In this document: positions 1 to 8,535 of the stretch, piece after piece
How the letters are laid out: the number at the start of each line of letters is the position of its first letter
Numbering within the stretch: position 1 is the stretch's first letter
Translations under genes and position numbers: made by a program
Source of the DNA: Lachnospiraceae bacterium UBA7188
GTDB taxonomy: Bacteria; Bacillota; Clostridia; Lachnospirales; Lachnospiraceae
Assembly (NCBI GenBank): GCA_002490995.1
Contig: DKVC01000195.1
Location: 1 to 60,232, forward strand
Direction: 5' to 3'
Length of the DNA stretch: 60,232 nucleotides
Notes under the pieces: generated by a model
The model's database searches: none
What the model was told of the DNA's origin: nothing
Seen by the model: the letters and a program-made list of their open reading frames with translations, nothing else

Positions 1-154
1 GAGCGGCATCAACTGGTGCCAGGTACCCGTTACCATTGTGGAGATGGGCTATATGACCAATCCGGAAGAGGACACCCTGATGGCAACCGAGGACTATCAG
101 GAGAAAATCGCGGACGGGATAGCCAACGGCATCGATCAGTTCTGTGGCAGATAG
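1..154 (+). CDS. N-acetylmuramoyl-L-alanine amidase, C-terminal end (partial)
   Basis: The reading frame enters from the left edge and stops at TAG 152-154, giving about 50 residues. The segment VTIVEMGYMTNPEED resembles the end of Amidase_3 domains, where a catalytic glutamate (here in VEMG) precedes a glycine-aromatic stretch and TN.EE. Such enzymes cut the amide bond between N-acetylmuramic acid and the stem peptide in peptidoglycan. The N-terminal part, including any signal peptide, lies outside the window. The family call rests on this short motif only. Confidence 0.7.
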   Translation, partial: SGINWCQVPVTIVEMGYMTNPEEDTLMATEDYQEKIADGIANGIDQFCGR

Positions 155-259
155 GATGTTAGATGGCAGTTTCTATGGACCGGCCAGGACTGGGCGACAG
201 GGCAGCCGGGGATAACAGCGCGCAATGTGGGGGATGCGCGGCAGGCAAGGAGTGACACT

Positions 260-2128
260 ATGTTCAATTTTGAAGAAGAATTAAAGAAGCTTCCTAAAAA
301 TCCGGGCGTCTATATCATGCGGGATGACAAAGATGTCATTTTGTATGTGGGCAAGGCAATTAATCTCCATAACCGTGTGCGCTCATACTTCCGCGAAAAT
401 ATCGGCAGAGGCCCCATGATCGACAAGATGGTGTCGCTGATTGCGCGCTTTGAATATATTGTCACGGATTCCGAGCTGGAAGCCCTTGTTCTGGAAAACA
501 ACCTGATCAAGGAGCATTCTCCGAAGTACAATACCCTTCTGAAGGACGATAAAACCTATCCCTATATCAAAGTGACGGTGGGCGAAGACTATCCCCGGAT
601 TCTCTTTTCACGGGTCATGAAAAAGGATAAATCAAAATATTTCGGGCCATATACCAGCGCGGCGGCAGTGAAGGATACCATTGAGTTACTAAACAAACTC
701 TATCAGCTGCGGACCTGTAACCGCAGCCTGCCCAGGGATATCGGACTGGAACGTCCCTGCCTGAACTATCATATCAAACAGTGCAACGCGCCCTGCCAGG
801 GATATATCAGCAGGGAGCAGTACCGGGAACAGGTCTCCCAGGCGCTGGAATTCCTGAACGGCAATTATAATCTGATTCTGAATGATCTGGAATCGAAGAT
901 GAAGGCGGCGGCGGAAACCTTGGATTTCGAAGCTGCCGCAGGCTACCGGGATCTCTACAACAGTGTCAAACAGGTGTCCCAGAAGCAGAAGATTACGGAC
1001 AGCGTGGGAGAAGACAAGGATATCATCGCCATGTACCAGGATGAGAGGGAGGCGGTGGTACAGGTGTTTTTCGTCCGGGACGGCAAGCTCATCGGCAGGG
1101 AGCATTATTATATGACAAATGTGTCATCCGGAAACAGGGCGGAAATCCTGGAGAATTTCGTGAAGCAGTTTTACGCCGGTACCCCCTTTATCCCCAGGGA
1201 ATTGATGCTTCAGTACGAAATCGGGGACAGGGAGCTGATCGAAAAGTGGCTCACCGGGCGCAAGGGAGGACGGGTGTACATACGGGTGCCCAAGATGGGC
1301 TCCAAGGAGAAGCTGGTGGAGCTGGCGGCACAGAATGCAAAGCATATCCTGGAGCAGGACAGGGAGAGGCTGAAGCGGGAGGAAGGCCGTACCATAGGTG
1401 CGGTGAAGGAGATTGCGACGCTTCTGGGAATGGATCATATCGAGAGGATGGAAGCCTTCGATATCTCCAATATCAACGGGTTCGAAAATGTAGGCTCCAT
1501 GATTGTATTTGAAAAGGGAAAACCCAAGCCCAGCGATTACCGGAAATTCCGCATCAGGACCGTATCCGGGCCTGACGATTACGCCTGCATGAAGGAGGTA
1601 TTGACCAGACGGTTCCGCCACGGGCTGGAGGAAGGGCGGGAGCTGGAAGAGAAGGAACTGGACAGGGCATACGGCAGTTTTACCAGATTCCCGGACCTGC
1701 TGATGATGGACGGAGGCCGGGGGCAGGTCAATATCGCCCTTTCCGTGCTGGAGGAGCTGAAGATTGCCATTCCGGTCTGCGGCATGGTGAAGGATGACAA
1801 CCACCGGACCAGAGGGCTGTATTTCAACAATGTGGAGCTGCCCATCGACACTCATTCCGAAGGGTTTAAGCTGATTACCAGGGTGCAGGACGAAGCCCAT
1901 CGCTTTGCCATCGAATACCATCGCTCCCTGCGCAGCAAGGCTCAGGTGAAATCCGTCCTGGATGAAATACCGGGTGTGGGGCCTGCGAGAAGGAAGGCGC
2001 TGATGCGGCATTTTAAATCCATCGAGGAGATTAAGGCAGCCGGGGTGGAGGAGCTTGCGGCTTTGCCGGAAATCAACCGCCGGGCTGCGGAAGAAATTTA
2101 CAGCTTTTTCCGTAAGGATTCTAACTGA
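260..2128 (+). CDS. uvrC: UvrABC system protein C
   Basis: Excision nuclease subunit of nucleotide excision repair, making the 3' and 5' incisions around lesions handed over by UvrA/UvrB. 622 residues, the usual length. The N-terminal GIY-YIG nuclease core is at about residues 15-90 (GVYIMRDD, then YVGKA). A UVR motif for UvrB contact is near 209-234 (LDFEAAAGYRDL). The C-terminal RNase H-like endonuclease domain is followed by helix-hairpin-helix motifs (EIPGVGPARRKALM) at about 565-622. The ATG at 260 is chosen because AAGGAG lies 8 bases upstream; the ATG at 227 has no ribosome binding site. First complete gene of a co-directional housekeeping block. Confidence 0.97.
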   Translation: MFNFEEELKKLPKNPGVYIMRDDKDVILYVGKAINLHNRVRSYFRENIGRGPMIDKMVSLIARFEYIVTDSELEALVLENNLIKEHSPKYNTLLKDDKTYPYIKVTVGEDYPRILFSRVMKKDKSKYFGPYTSAAAVKDTIELLNKLYQLRTCNRSLPRDIGLERPCLNYHIKQCNAPCQGYISREQYREQVSQALEFLNGNYNLILNDLESKMKAAAETLDFEAAAGYRDLYNSVKQVSQKQKITDSVGEDKDIIAMYQDEREAVVQVFFVRDGKLIGREHYYMTNVSSGNRAEILENFVKQFYAGTPFIPRELMLQYEIGDRELIEKWLTGRKGGRVYIRVPKMGSKEKLVELAAQNAKHILEQDRERLKREEGRTIGAVKEIATLLGMDHIERMEAFDISNINGFENVGSMIVFEKGKPKPSDYRKFRIRTVSGPDDYACMKEVLTRRFRHGLEEGRELEEKELDRAYGSFTRFPDLLMMDGGRGQVNIALSVLEELKIAIPVCGMVKDDNHRTRGLYFNNVELPIDTHSEGFKLITRVQDEAHRFAIEYHRSLRSKAQVKSVLDEIPGVGPARRKALMRHFKSIEEIKAAGVEELAALPEINRRAAEEIYSFFRKDSN

Positions 2129-2156
2129 AGCACGCAAAATAGTTGTGGGATTACGC

Positions 2157-2185
2157 TTCACAACAGGCTTTAATTATGATACAAT
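2157..2185 (+). promoter_or_regulatory. Predicted sigma-A promoter of hprK
   Basis: TTCACA (2157-2162), a 17-base spacer and TACAAT (2180-2185), with a TG one base before the -10 (extended -10). Transcription would start near 2192, about 45 bases before the hprK start, so hprK need not depend on read-through from uvrC. Confidence 0.6.
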
Positions 2186-2236
2186 ATGGATGCTGAGGCT
2201 TATGAGTATAAGACAAAAACAGGAGAAAACCCGGAT

Positions 2237-3184
2237 ATGGAAAGTGTCAGACTGACCCGATTAATCGAAAAAATGAAACTGGAGAACCTAACGCCTGAAA
2301 TCGATGTGAAGGATATCCGCATTACACAGCCGGATGTGAACCGGCCGGCATTGCAGCTGACGGGATACTTTGAGCATTTCGATTCCACACGTCTGGAGAT
2401 CATAGGCTTTGTGGAGTATTCTTATATGGAAAGCATGCCGGATGAGCGGAAGCTGGAAATATACGATGAATTTATGAGCTATGATGTACCGGCAGTGGTA
2501 TTCTGCCGGGAGCTTAAGCCGGATCCGATTTTTCTGAAGGAAGCCATTGCGCACAGGATTCCCGTGCTTATGACCAAAAAGTCTACTTCCGCTTTCATGG
2601 CCGAGGTAATTCGCTGGCTGAATGTAAAGCTTGCTCCCTGCATTTCCGTCCATGGTGTGCTGGTGGATGTCTACGGCGAGGGGTTGCTGATTACCGGGGA
2701 AAGCGGTATCGGAAAGTCCGAAGCGGCGCTTGAACTGGTGCGCCGGGGTCATCGTCTGGTTACGGATGATGTGGTGGAAATCAGAAAGGTCAGTGATGAC
2801 ACTCTTGTCGGTTCTGCGCCGGACATGCTGAAACATCTGATTGAGCTGCGGGGAATCGGCGTGGTGGATGTGAAGGCACTCTTCGGCGCTTCCGCCGTTA
2901 TGGACACGCAGAATATTGATCTTGTTATCCGCCTGGAGGACTGGGACAGAGATAAGGAATATGACAGATTGGGTCTGGAGGAGAATTATACGGAATATAT
3001 GGGCAATAAAGTGGTCTGCTACAATATTCCCATCCGTCCGGGCAGAAATGTAGCCGTGATCTGTGAGTCTGCGGCCGTAAACCACCGTCAGAAGAAAATG
3101 GGCTATAATGCTGCGCAGGAGCTCTATTCCAGGGTACAGAATTCCTTTGCCAGAAAGCGGGAAGATGAGCCGGACCCGTTTTGA
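2237..3184 (+). CDS. hprK: HPr kinase/phosphorylase
   Basis: Bifunctional enzyme that phosphorylates, and with phosphate dephosphorylates, Ser46 of HPr/Crh, the switch for CcpA-type carbon catabolite control. 315 residues. The N-terminal regulatory domain begins SVRLTRLIEKM. The Walker A loop GESGIGKSE is at about residues 153-161, followed by LVTDDVVEI. The family signature ELRGIGVVDVKALFGASAV is near residue 208. The ATG at 2237 is preferred over 2186 because homologues begin at this point and AGGAG lies upstream. It shares the block with a Ser46-bearing HPr-like protein (7083-7343), its probable substrate. Confidence 0.96.
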   Translation: MESVRLTRLIEKMKLENLTPEIDVKDIRITQPDVNRPALQLTGYFEHFDSTRLEIIGFVEYSYMESMPDERKLEIYDEFMSYDVPAVVFCRELKPDPIFLKEAIAHRIPVLMTKKSTSAFMAEVIRWLNVKLAPCISVHGVLVDVYGEGLLITGESGIGKSEAALELVRRGHRLVTDDVVEIRKVSDDTLVGSAPDMLKHLIELRGIGVVDVKALFGASAVMDTQNIDLVIRLEDWDRDKEYDRLGLEENYTEYMGNKVVCYNIPIRPGRNVAVICESAAVNHRQKKMGYNAAQELYSRVQNSFARKREDEPDPF

Positions 3185-3260
3185 TTTATTGTTATATTTC
3201 AGTATGAAACGAACAACACAGCTGTGAGGTAAGCTGTTATAGAGAGGATGGATAAAAGAT

Positions 3261-4199
3261 ATGAGTAAGTATGCATTTGGAGTTGACATCGGGGGAACTA
3301 CTGTTAAGATGGGGCTTTTCGACGGAGAAGGCAATGTGCTGGACAAATGGGAGATTCCCACGGTGAAGGATAATAGCGGCGCTTCTATTCTTCCGGATGT
3401 GGCGGAGAGCATCCTGGCGAAGCTGAAAGAGAAAGAAATCCGGGAAGAAGAGCTGATGGGTGTAGGTGTAGGTGTGCCGGGACCCATGAATGAGGAAGGC
3501 ACGATTCTCGGCGGGGCAGTGAACCTTGGGTGGGGTTCTTTTAACATACCCGAGGCGCTTGGAGCATATATTAAGGTACCGGTAAAAGCTGTGAACGATG
3601 CCAATGCTGCCGCTTTCGGCGAGATGTGGCAGGGGGGCGGCAAAGGATACGACAGCCTGGTGGCGGTAACGCTGGGCACCGGCGTGGGCGGGGGCATTAT
3701 TGTCAGGGGAAAGCTTCTGGTAGGTGCCTTCGGCGCAGGCGGGGAAATCGGGCATGTCCACATTGAGGATGCGGAGACAGAAAGCTGCAATTGCGGAAAT
3801 AAGGGATGTCTGGAACAATATACTTCCGCAACAGGCATTGCCCGTCTGGCGAGGCGATATCTGGAGACGCATGATACCCCCACGGTTTTAAGGGGAGAAT
3901 ATATCTCTGCCAAGACCGTGTTTGACGCGGTGAAGGCAGGAGATGAGGTGGCGAAGGAGATTGCCGGCCAGTTCGGGGATTATCTGGGGAAAGGGCTGGC
4001 CATGGTGGCTTCAGTGGTAAATCCGGAGATCTTCGTCATAGGCGGAGGCGTATCCAGGGCCGGGGAGGTTCTCCTTTCTTACATAGAGCCATATTTCAGA
4101 AAATATTCCTTCGGGAAATGTAAGGAGACAAAGTTTGCTCTGGCAAAGCTTGGCAATGATGCAGGTATTTATGGAGCGGCAGCGCTGGTTTTGCTGTGA
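3261..4199 (+). CDS. glk: ROK-family glucokinase
   Basis: ATP-dependent kinase converting glucose to glucose 6-phosphate in the cytoplasm. 312 residues. Phosphate-binding loop DIGGTTVKMG near residue 9; a second glycine-rich segment TLGTGVGGGI; the ROK zinc/cysteine signature CNCGNKGCLEQ. No N-terminal helix-turn-helix, so this is an enzyme and not a ROK repressor. The leader carries AGAGAGGATGG ahead of ATG 3261. Co-directional with hprK and murB. Sugar specificity is inferred from the family; other hexoses or N-acetylhexosamines are possible. Confidence 0.9.
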   Translation: MSKYAFGVDIGGTTVKMGLFDGEGNVLDKWEIPTVKDNSGASILPDVAESILAKLKEKEIREEELMGVGVGVPGPMNEEGTILGGAVNLGWGSFNIPEALGAYIKVPVKAVNDANAAAFGEMWQGGGKGYDSLVAVTLGTGVGGGIIVRGKLLVGAFGAGGEIGHVHIEDAETESCNCGNKGCLEQYTSATGIARLARRYLETHDTPTVLRGEYISAKTVFDAVKAGDEVAKEIAGQFGDYLGKGLAMVASVVNPEIFVIGGGVSRAGEVLLSYIEPYFRKYSFGKCKETKFALAKLGNDAGIYGAAALVLL

Positions 4200-4226
4200 G
4201 ACAGTAAGGAAAAAGGAAGTAATCAG

Positions 4227-5138
4227 ATGGTCGGCAGAGCAGTAATTGAGGCATTACAAAAGTTTGTACCGCGTGAGAACATTCATCTGCAGGAACCGAT
4301 GGCGGCTCATACTACATTTCGGATAGGAGGGCCTGCCGATTGCTTTTTGGAGTTGGAAAATGAAGAACAGTTGAAAAAAGTGCGGCGATACCTGGAGTTG
4401 ACGGGAGTGTCGTTTTTTGTATTGGGAAATGGAAGCAATCTGCTTGTAAATGACTCCGGATACAGAGGAATTATTCTGCAGATTGGTTCTAAAATGAATT
4501 CTGTTTCAGTACAGGGGAATGATATGATTGCGAAGGCGGGAGCCACGCTGGCACAGGTGGCACGCGCTGCCATGGAGCACGGGCTGACAGGACTGGAATT
4601 TGCTTCCGGCATTCCTGGCACCGTAGGCGGCGGCGTGGTTATGAATGCCGGAGCCTATGGCGGAGAGATGAGCCAGGTGGTGACGCAGGTAAATGTAGTA
4701 AGCAGGGAAGGCGAGCTGCTGGAGCTGGATAACGGGACTATGGAATTCGGGTACCGTACCAGTGTAATCAGGAAGAGTCCTTTTATTGTGACAGAAGTTA
4801 CTTTCCGCCTGAAGCCGGGTGACAGAAGTGTCATAAAAGAGAAAATGGAAGAGCTGGCAGCGCGGCGGAGGGAGAAGCAGCCGCTGGAGTATCCCAGTGC
4901 GGGGAGTACATTTAAGCGTCCCGAGGGGAATTTTGCAGGCAAGCTTATTATGGAAGCCGGGCTGAAGGGGTTCAGGATTGGCGGAGCGGAAGTGTCAGAA
5001 AAGCATTGTGGTTTTGTAGTCAATATGGGAAATGCAACGGCGAAGGATGTGCGGGAAGTGATTGCGGAGATACAGGCCCGGGTTAAGGCACGGTTTCGGG
5101 TAGAGCTGGAGCCGGAGATTGTGTTTCTGGGCTGGTAA
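4227..5138 (+). CDS. murB: UDP-N-acetylenolpyruvoylglucosamine reductase
   Basis: NADPH-dependent reductase of the second committed step of peptidoglycan precursor synthesis, yielding UDP-MurNAc. 303 residues, type II MurB. FAD-binding motifs are visible: TTFRIGGPAD near residue 28, GNGSNLLV, and GIPGTVGGGVVMNAGAYGG near 128-147. The substrate-binding domain contains PSAGSTFKRPEG and ends in EPEIVFLG. GGAAG upstream supports ATG 4227. The gap after glk is 27 bases, suggesting co-transcription. Confidence 0.96.
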   Translation: MVGRAVIEALQKFVPRENIHLQEPMAAHTTFRIGGPADCFLELENEEQLKKVRRYLELTGVSFFVLGNGSNLLVNDSGYRGIILQIGSKMNSVSVQGNDMIAKAGATLAQVARAAMEHGLTGLEFASGIPGTVGGGVVMNAGAYGGEMSQVVTQVNVVSREGELLELDNGTMEFGYRTSVIRKSPFIVTEVTFRLKPGDRSVIKEKMEELAARRREKQPLEYPSAGSTFKRPEGNFAGKLIMEAGLKGFRIGGAEVSEKHCGFVVNMGNATAKDVREVIAEIQARVKARFRVELEPEIVFLGW

Positions 5139-5205
5139 CGGAATTTGGCAGTGCTGTTCACAATGGCATCCACGGCGCAGGCGACATGACGGGAAGTGAG
5201 AAAAC

Positions 5206-6072
5206 ATGAGATTCGTAGTAGTGACGGGAATGAGCGGCGGCGGAAAGAGCACCGCTCTGAAAATGTTGGAGGATGCCGGATTTTACTGTGTGGACAACCT
5301 TCCGGTTTCCCTGATTGAAAAATTTGCGGAGCTGGTTTCCATGCCGGGCAGCGAGGTCGGCAAGGTGGCACTGGGGCTTGACGTGCGCTCCGGCCAGTCC
5401 TTTGAGGAAGTGGCAGGAATCCTGGAAAAGCTGAAAAAAGCAGGCTATAACCTGGAGATCCTCTTCATGGATGCGGAGGATAATGTTCTCATCAAGCGCT
5501 ATAAAGAAACCAGGAGAATCCATCCCCTGGCTGTGGACGGAAGGGTGGAGGATGGCGTCAGGGCAGAGCGGCGGGTGCTTGAAAAAATCAGGCATGACGC
5601 GGACTATGTAATGGATACTTCCCTGCTGTTGACCAGAGAATTAAAAGAAGAGCTTGACCGCATTTTTGTAGAGAATGCAGAGTACAACAGCCTGATGGTG
5701 ACAGTAATGTCATTTGGATTTAAGCATGGAATACCCTCAGATGCCGACATGGTGATGGACGTCCGCTTTTTGCCTAATCCTTTTTATGTGGATGAGTTGA
5801 AATATAAAACCGGTAATGACAGGGAAGTGCAGGAATATGTAATGGGTTTTCCGGAAGCAGAAGAGTTCATGACGAAAATGTCAGATTTGCTTCAGTTTCT
5901 GATACCCAATTATGTCAAGGAGGGAAAGTACCGTCTTGTGATTGCTATCGGCTGTACCGGGGGAAAGCACAGGAGTGTTACCCTTGCCAATGCGCTCTAT
6001 CAGCGGATGAAGGACAGGGGAAAATATGGAATCAAGCTTTATCACAGGGACGTAAAGCAAGAAGGAAAGTAA
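5206..6072 (+). CDS. rapZ: RapZ/YvcJ-family nucleotide-binding protein (RNase adapter)
   Basis: P-loop protein of the RapZ/YvcJ family. In proteobacteria RapZ presents GlmZ small RNA to RNase E; in Firmicutes the role is less clear and linked to competence and nucleotide binding. 288 residues. Walker A GMSGGGKST at residues 8-16; the C-terminal domain carries the family signature GCTGGKHRSV. It lies directly before whiA and an HPr-like gene, the order seen in Bacillus as yvcJ-yvcK-whiA-crh, but the yvcK gene is absent here: only 107 bases separate rapZ from whiA. Confidence 0.93.
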   Translation: MRFVVVTGMSGGGKSTALKMLEDAGFYCVDNLPVSLIEKFAELVSMPGSEVGKVALGLDVRSGQSFEEVAGILEKLKKAGYNLEILFMDAEDNVLIKRYKETRRIHPLAVDGRVEDGVRAERRVLEKIRHDADYVMDTSLLLTRELKEELDRIFVENAEYNSLMVTVMSFGFKHGIPSDADMVMDVRFLPNPFYVDELKYKTGNDREVQEYVMGFPEAEEFMTKMSDLLQFLIPNYVKEGKYRLVIAIGCTGGKHRSVTLANALYQRMKDRGKYGIKLYHRDVKQEGK

Positions 6073-6179
6073 AAACGGAAAGTAACAATGGCGCTATCCG
6101 GCCTGCATGGAATGCTGTGATGAGTGTCCGGACGCAACGGAAGGCAGGTGGCGTTCAAAGATCCGGATGAGGAGGGCAT

Positions 6180-7046
6180 ATGTCATTCTCAAGTGAAGTA
6201 AAGGGAGAGCTGGCCAGGCGGATAAGTCCCGCAAGACATTGCCAGATTGCCGAACTGGCAGCAATTATGAATCTGTGCGGCCAGTACGGAAGAGATGAAA
6301 ACGGCGGTTTTACCATCGGATTTCAGACAGAAAATGAAGCTGTCGCCAGAAAAGGCTTTACATTATTGAAAAAAACATATAATATAGATACGGACATTGC
6401 ATTGAAGGAAGAGGACATTCAGGGACTGCTGCGCAAGGTAGGAGATCTGGACAGTCCTGTGAGTCCGCTTTTGATCAAAAATGCCTGCTGTCAGAGGGCT
6501 TTTCTGCGGGGGGCATTTCTGAGCACAGGTTCAATGAGCGATCCGGCAAAGGGATACCATTTGGAATTTGACTGTACCAATGAGGAGAAAGCCGTGCAGC
6601 TGCGGGAATTGATCAGAGGCTTCGATATCGAGGCCAGAATTATCCGCCGGAAAAAGTATCATGTGGTATATCTGAAGGAGGGAGCTGCAATTGTAGATTT
6701 GCTGAATGTATGCGAAGCCCCCGTATCACTGATGAACATGGAAAATCTGCGCATAATAAAGGAAATGAGGAATTCTGTCAATCGGCGGGTAAACTGTGAG
6801 ACAGCAAATATCGCCAAGACTGTATATGCCTCATCCAGGCAGGTGGAGGACATCGAATATATCAGGAAGTATTACGGTTTCCGGAATCTGCCGGATACGC
6901 TGCGGGAGATGGCTGAAATACGTTTGGAATATCCGGATGCACCATTGAAGGAGCTGGGAGAGCATTTTAGTCCTGTTCTTGGGAAATCCGGAGTAAACCA
7001 TAGATTACGCAAGCTGAGCGAGCTTGCGGAAAAAATAAGATTATAA
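6180..7046 (+). CDS. whiA: DNA-binding protein WhiA
   Basis: WhiA-family protein, 288 residues: N-terminal LAGLIDADG-homing-endonuclease-like fold without nuclease use (segment LRGAFLSTGSMSDP near residue 103) and a C-terminal helix-turn-helix (ANIAKTV..ASSRQVEDI and following). In actinobacteria it drives sporulation; in Firmicutes it affects cell division and chromosome segregation. GGAGGG lies just before ATG 6180. Neighbour of rapZ and the Crh-like gene, a conserved arrangement that supports the call. Confidence 0.94.
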   Translation: MSFSSEVKGELARRISPARHCQIAELAAIMNLCGQYGRDENGGFTIGFQTENEAVARKGFTLLKKTYNIDTDIALKEEDIQGLLRKVGDLDSPVSPLLIKNACCQRAFLRGAFLSTGSMSDPAKGYHLEFDCTNEEKAVQLRELIRGFDIEARIIRRKKYHVVYLKEGAAIVDLLNVCEAPVSLMNMENLRIIKEMRNSVNRRVNCETANIAKTVYASSRQVEDIEYIRKYYGFRNLPDTLREMAEIRLEYPDAPLKELGEHFSPVLGKSGVNHRLRKLSELAEKIRL

Positions 7047-7082
7047 AGGTCAGAAAAGAACGGAAGGTAAGGAGGAAAGAAA

Positions 7083-7343
7083 ATGAAAAAGACAAGTATC
7101 AGCATCAGCCTGGAAGATGAACAGATGGCCAGGCACATCGCGTTGCTGGTTCAGAAAGCCAGCAAATACGAAAGTGCTGTTTATATCCAGTCCGGCGGAA
7201 AGAAAGTGAATGCCAAGAGCATCATGGGAATGATGACTTTGGGAATGGACATCAGTGAAGATCTGGAAATTTCAGCAGATGGCTCGGATGAGGATGCAGC
7301 AATCGAAGGAGTTATAACTTTTCTGAAGGGACTTGAAGAGTAA
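7083..7343 (+). CDS. HPr-family protein lacking His15 (Crh-like)
   Basis: 86-residue HPr fold. Aligned to HPr, the active-site segment GIHARPA is replaced by EQMARHI, so position 15 is Met instead of the phosphorelay His. Ser46 is kept exactly at residue 46 in KSIMGMMTLG. This is the Crh configuration: no sugar-PTS transfer, but a substrate for HPr kinase and a possible co-effector of CcpA. Bacillus Crh has Gln at 15 and also sits after whiA. GGAGG at 7071-7075 precedes ATG 7083. It is separated by 8 bases from the next gene. Function is inferred from residues and context; a divergent structural HPr is the alternative. Confidence 0.85.
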   Translation: MKKTSISISLEDEQMARHIALLVQKASKYESAVYIQSGGKKVNAKSIMGMMTLGMDISEDLEISADGSDEDAAIEGVITFLKGLEE

Positions 7344-7351
7344 CGAGGACT

Positions 7352-8266
7352 ATGGATAAGAAACTGCTTTTTGTGTACAATCCCAAAGCCGGAAAGGCTC
7401 TCATTAAAAACAGGCTTGCAGATATTCTGGATATTTTTGCAAGGGCCGGTTATGAGACCACTGTAGCTCCTACGCAGAAGCACGGGGATGCCACAGAAGT
7501 GGTAAGCCGGCGCAGCGATGTATATGAGCTTGTGGTGTGCAGCGGCGGGGACGGTACGTTGGATGAGGTAGTGACAGGGATGATCCGGAGCGGTTTCAAC
7601 ACTCCCATCGGTTATATACCTGCAGGCAGCACAAATGATTTTGGGGGAAGTCTTTCCTTGCCGAAAAATATGCTGCATGCGGCGGAAGTGGTTGTGGAAG
7701 GAAAGAATTTTCCCTGTGATATAGGTTCTTTTGCCCATGATGGAGAGAAGGATGTATTTGTCTACATTGCGGCTTTCGGACTTTTTACGGATGTGTCTTA
7801 TGAGACGGCGCAGGACATCAAAAATGTGCTGGGCCATATGGCGTATCTGCTGGAGGGAATGAAGCGCCTGTCATCCATCCGCTCTTACCATGTGAAGGCA
7901 GGCTGGGAAGACAATGAAGTGGAAGATGATTTTATTTTCGGGATGGTTACAAACTCTACTTCAGTGGGCGGTTTTAAGAAAATTACCGGTAAAAATGTGA
8001 AGATGGATGACGGCGTATTCGAAGTGACGCTGATCAAGAATCCGAAAAATCCGGTGGAATTGAATAATATTATGATGTCCCTGCTGAACCGGGATATGGA
8101 TACCAGTGCAATGTACTCTTTCCGCACAGCGGAGCTTACATTGGAATTTGAGGGAGAGGCAGCGTGGACATTGGATGGCGAATACGGCGGCAGCCATACA
8201 AAAGTGGTAATCACAAATGTATGCAGAGGAATTGACATCAGAGTAAAAAACCCGCCTTCCAGATAA
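7352..8266 (+). CDS. Diacylglycerol kinase-like lipid kinase (YegS/DgkB family)
   Basis: 304 residues with the DAGK catalytic fold: NPKAGK near residue 9, the nucleotide-binding GGDGTLDEV near residue 66, IPAGSTNDFGGSL near 90, and a C-terminal beta domain ending in WTLDGEYGG. Predicted to phosphorylate a membrane lipid such as diacylglycerol at the cytoplasmic face. It starts 8 bases after the Crh-like gene, so the two are probably translated from one mRNA. Exact lipid substrate is not shown by sequence. Confidence 0.88.
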   Translation: MDKKLLFVYNPKAGKALIKNRLADILDIFARAGYETTVAPTQKHGDATEVVSRRSDVYELVVCSGGDGTLDEVVTGMIRSGFNTPIGYIPAGSTNDFGGSLSLPKNMLHAAEVVVEGKNFPCDIGSFAHDGEKDVFVYIAAFGLFTDVSYETAQDIKNVLGHMAYLLEGMKRLSSIRSYHVKAGWEDNEVEDDFIFGMVTNSTSVGGFKKITGKNVKMDDGVFEVTLIKNPKNPVELNNIMMSLLNRDMDTSAMYSFRTAELTLEFEGEAAWTLDGEYGGSHTKVVITNVCRGIDIRVKNPPSR

Positions 8267-8535
8267 ATAGCTGCGTGCTCACCCGTTATACATTTTGTCC
8301 TGCGGATGTAGTCGGATGTGAGCATAAATAATGAAAACAGGTATGAAAGAAGACAGCAGCGAGATTTCATACATCCGAATGAATGTCCGCTTCCGCGGGC
8401 AGGAGTGATAAAAACGATAAAAAGCGGTAGCATGCCGTTTCGCGGGAATTGCCGGAAAATAGCTCTGTAATTTGCAGACACTTCCTTACGGCGGCAGGAT
8501 ACCGCTGAAATATAAAAAATGGAGGTATCAATATC

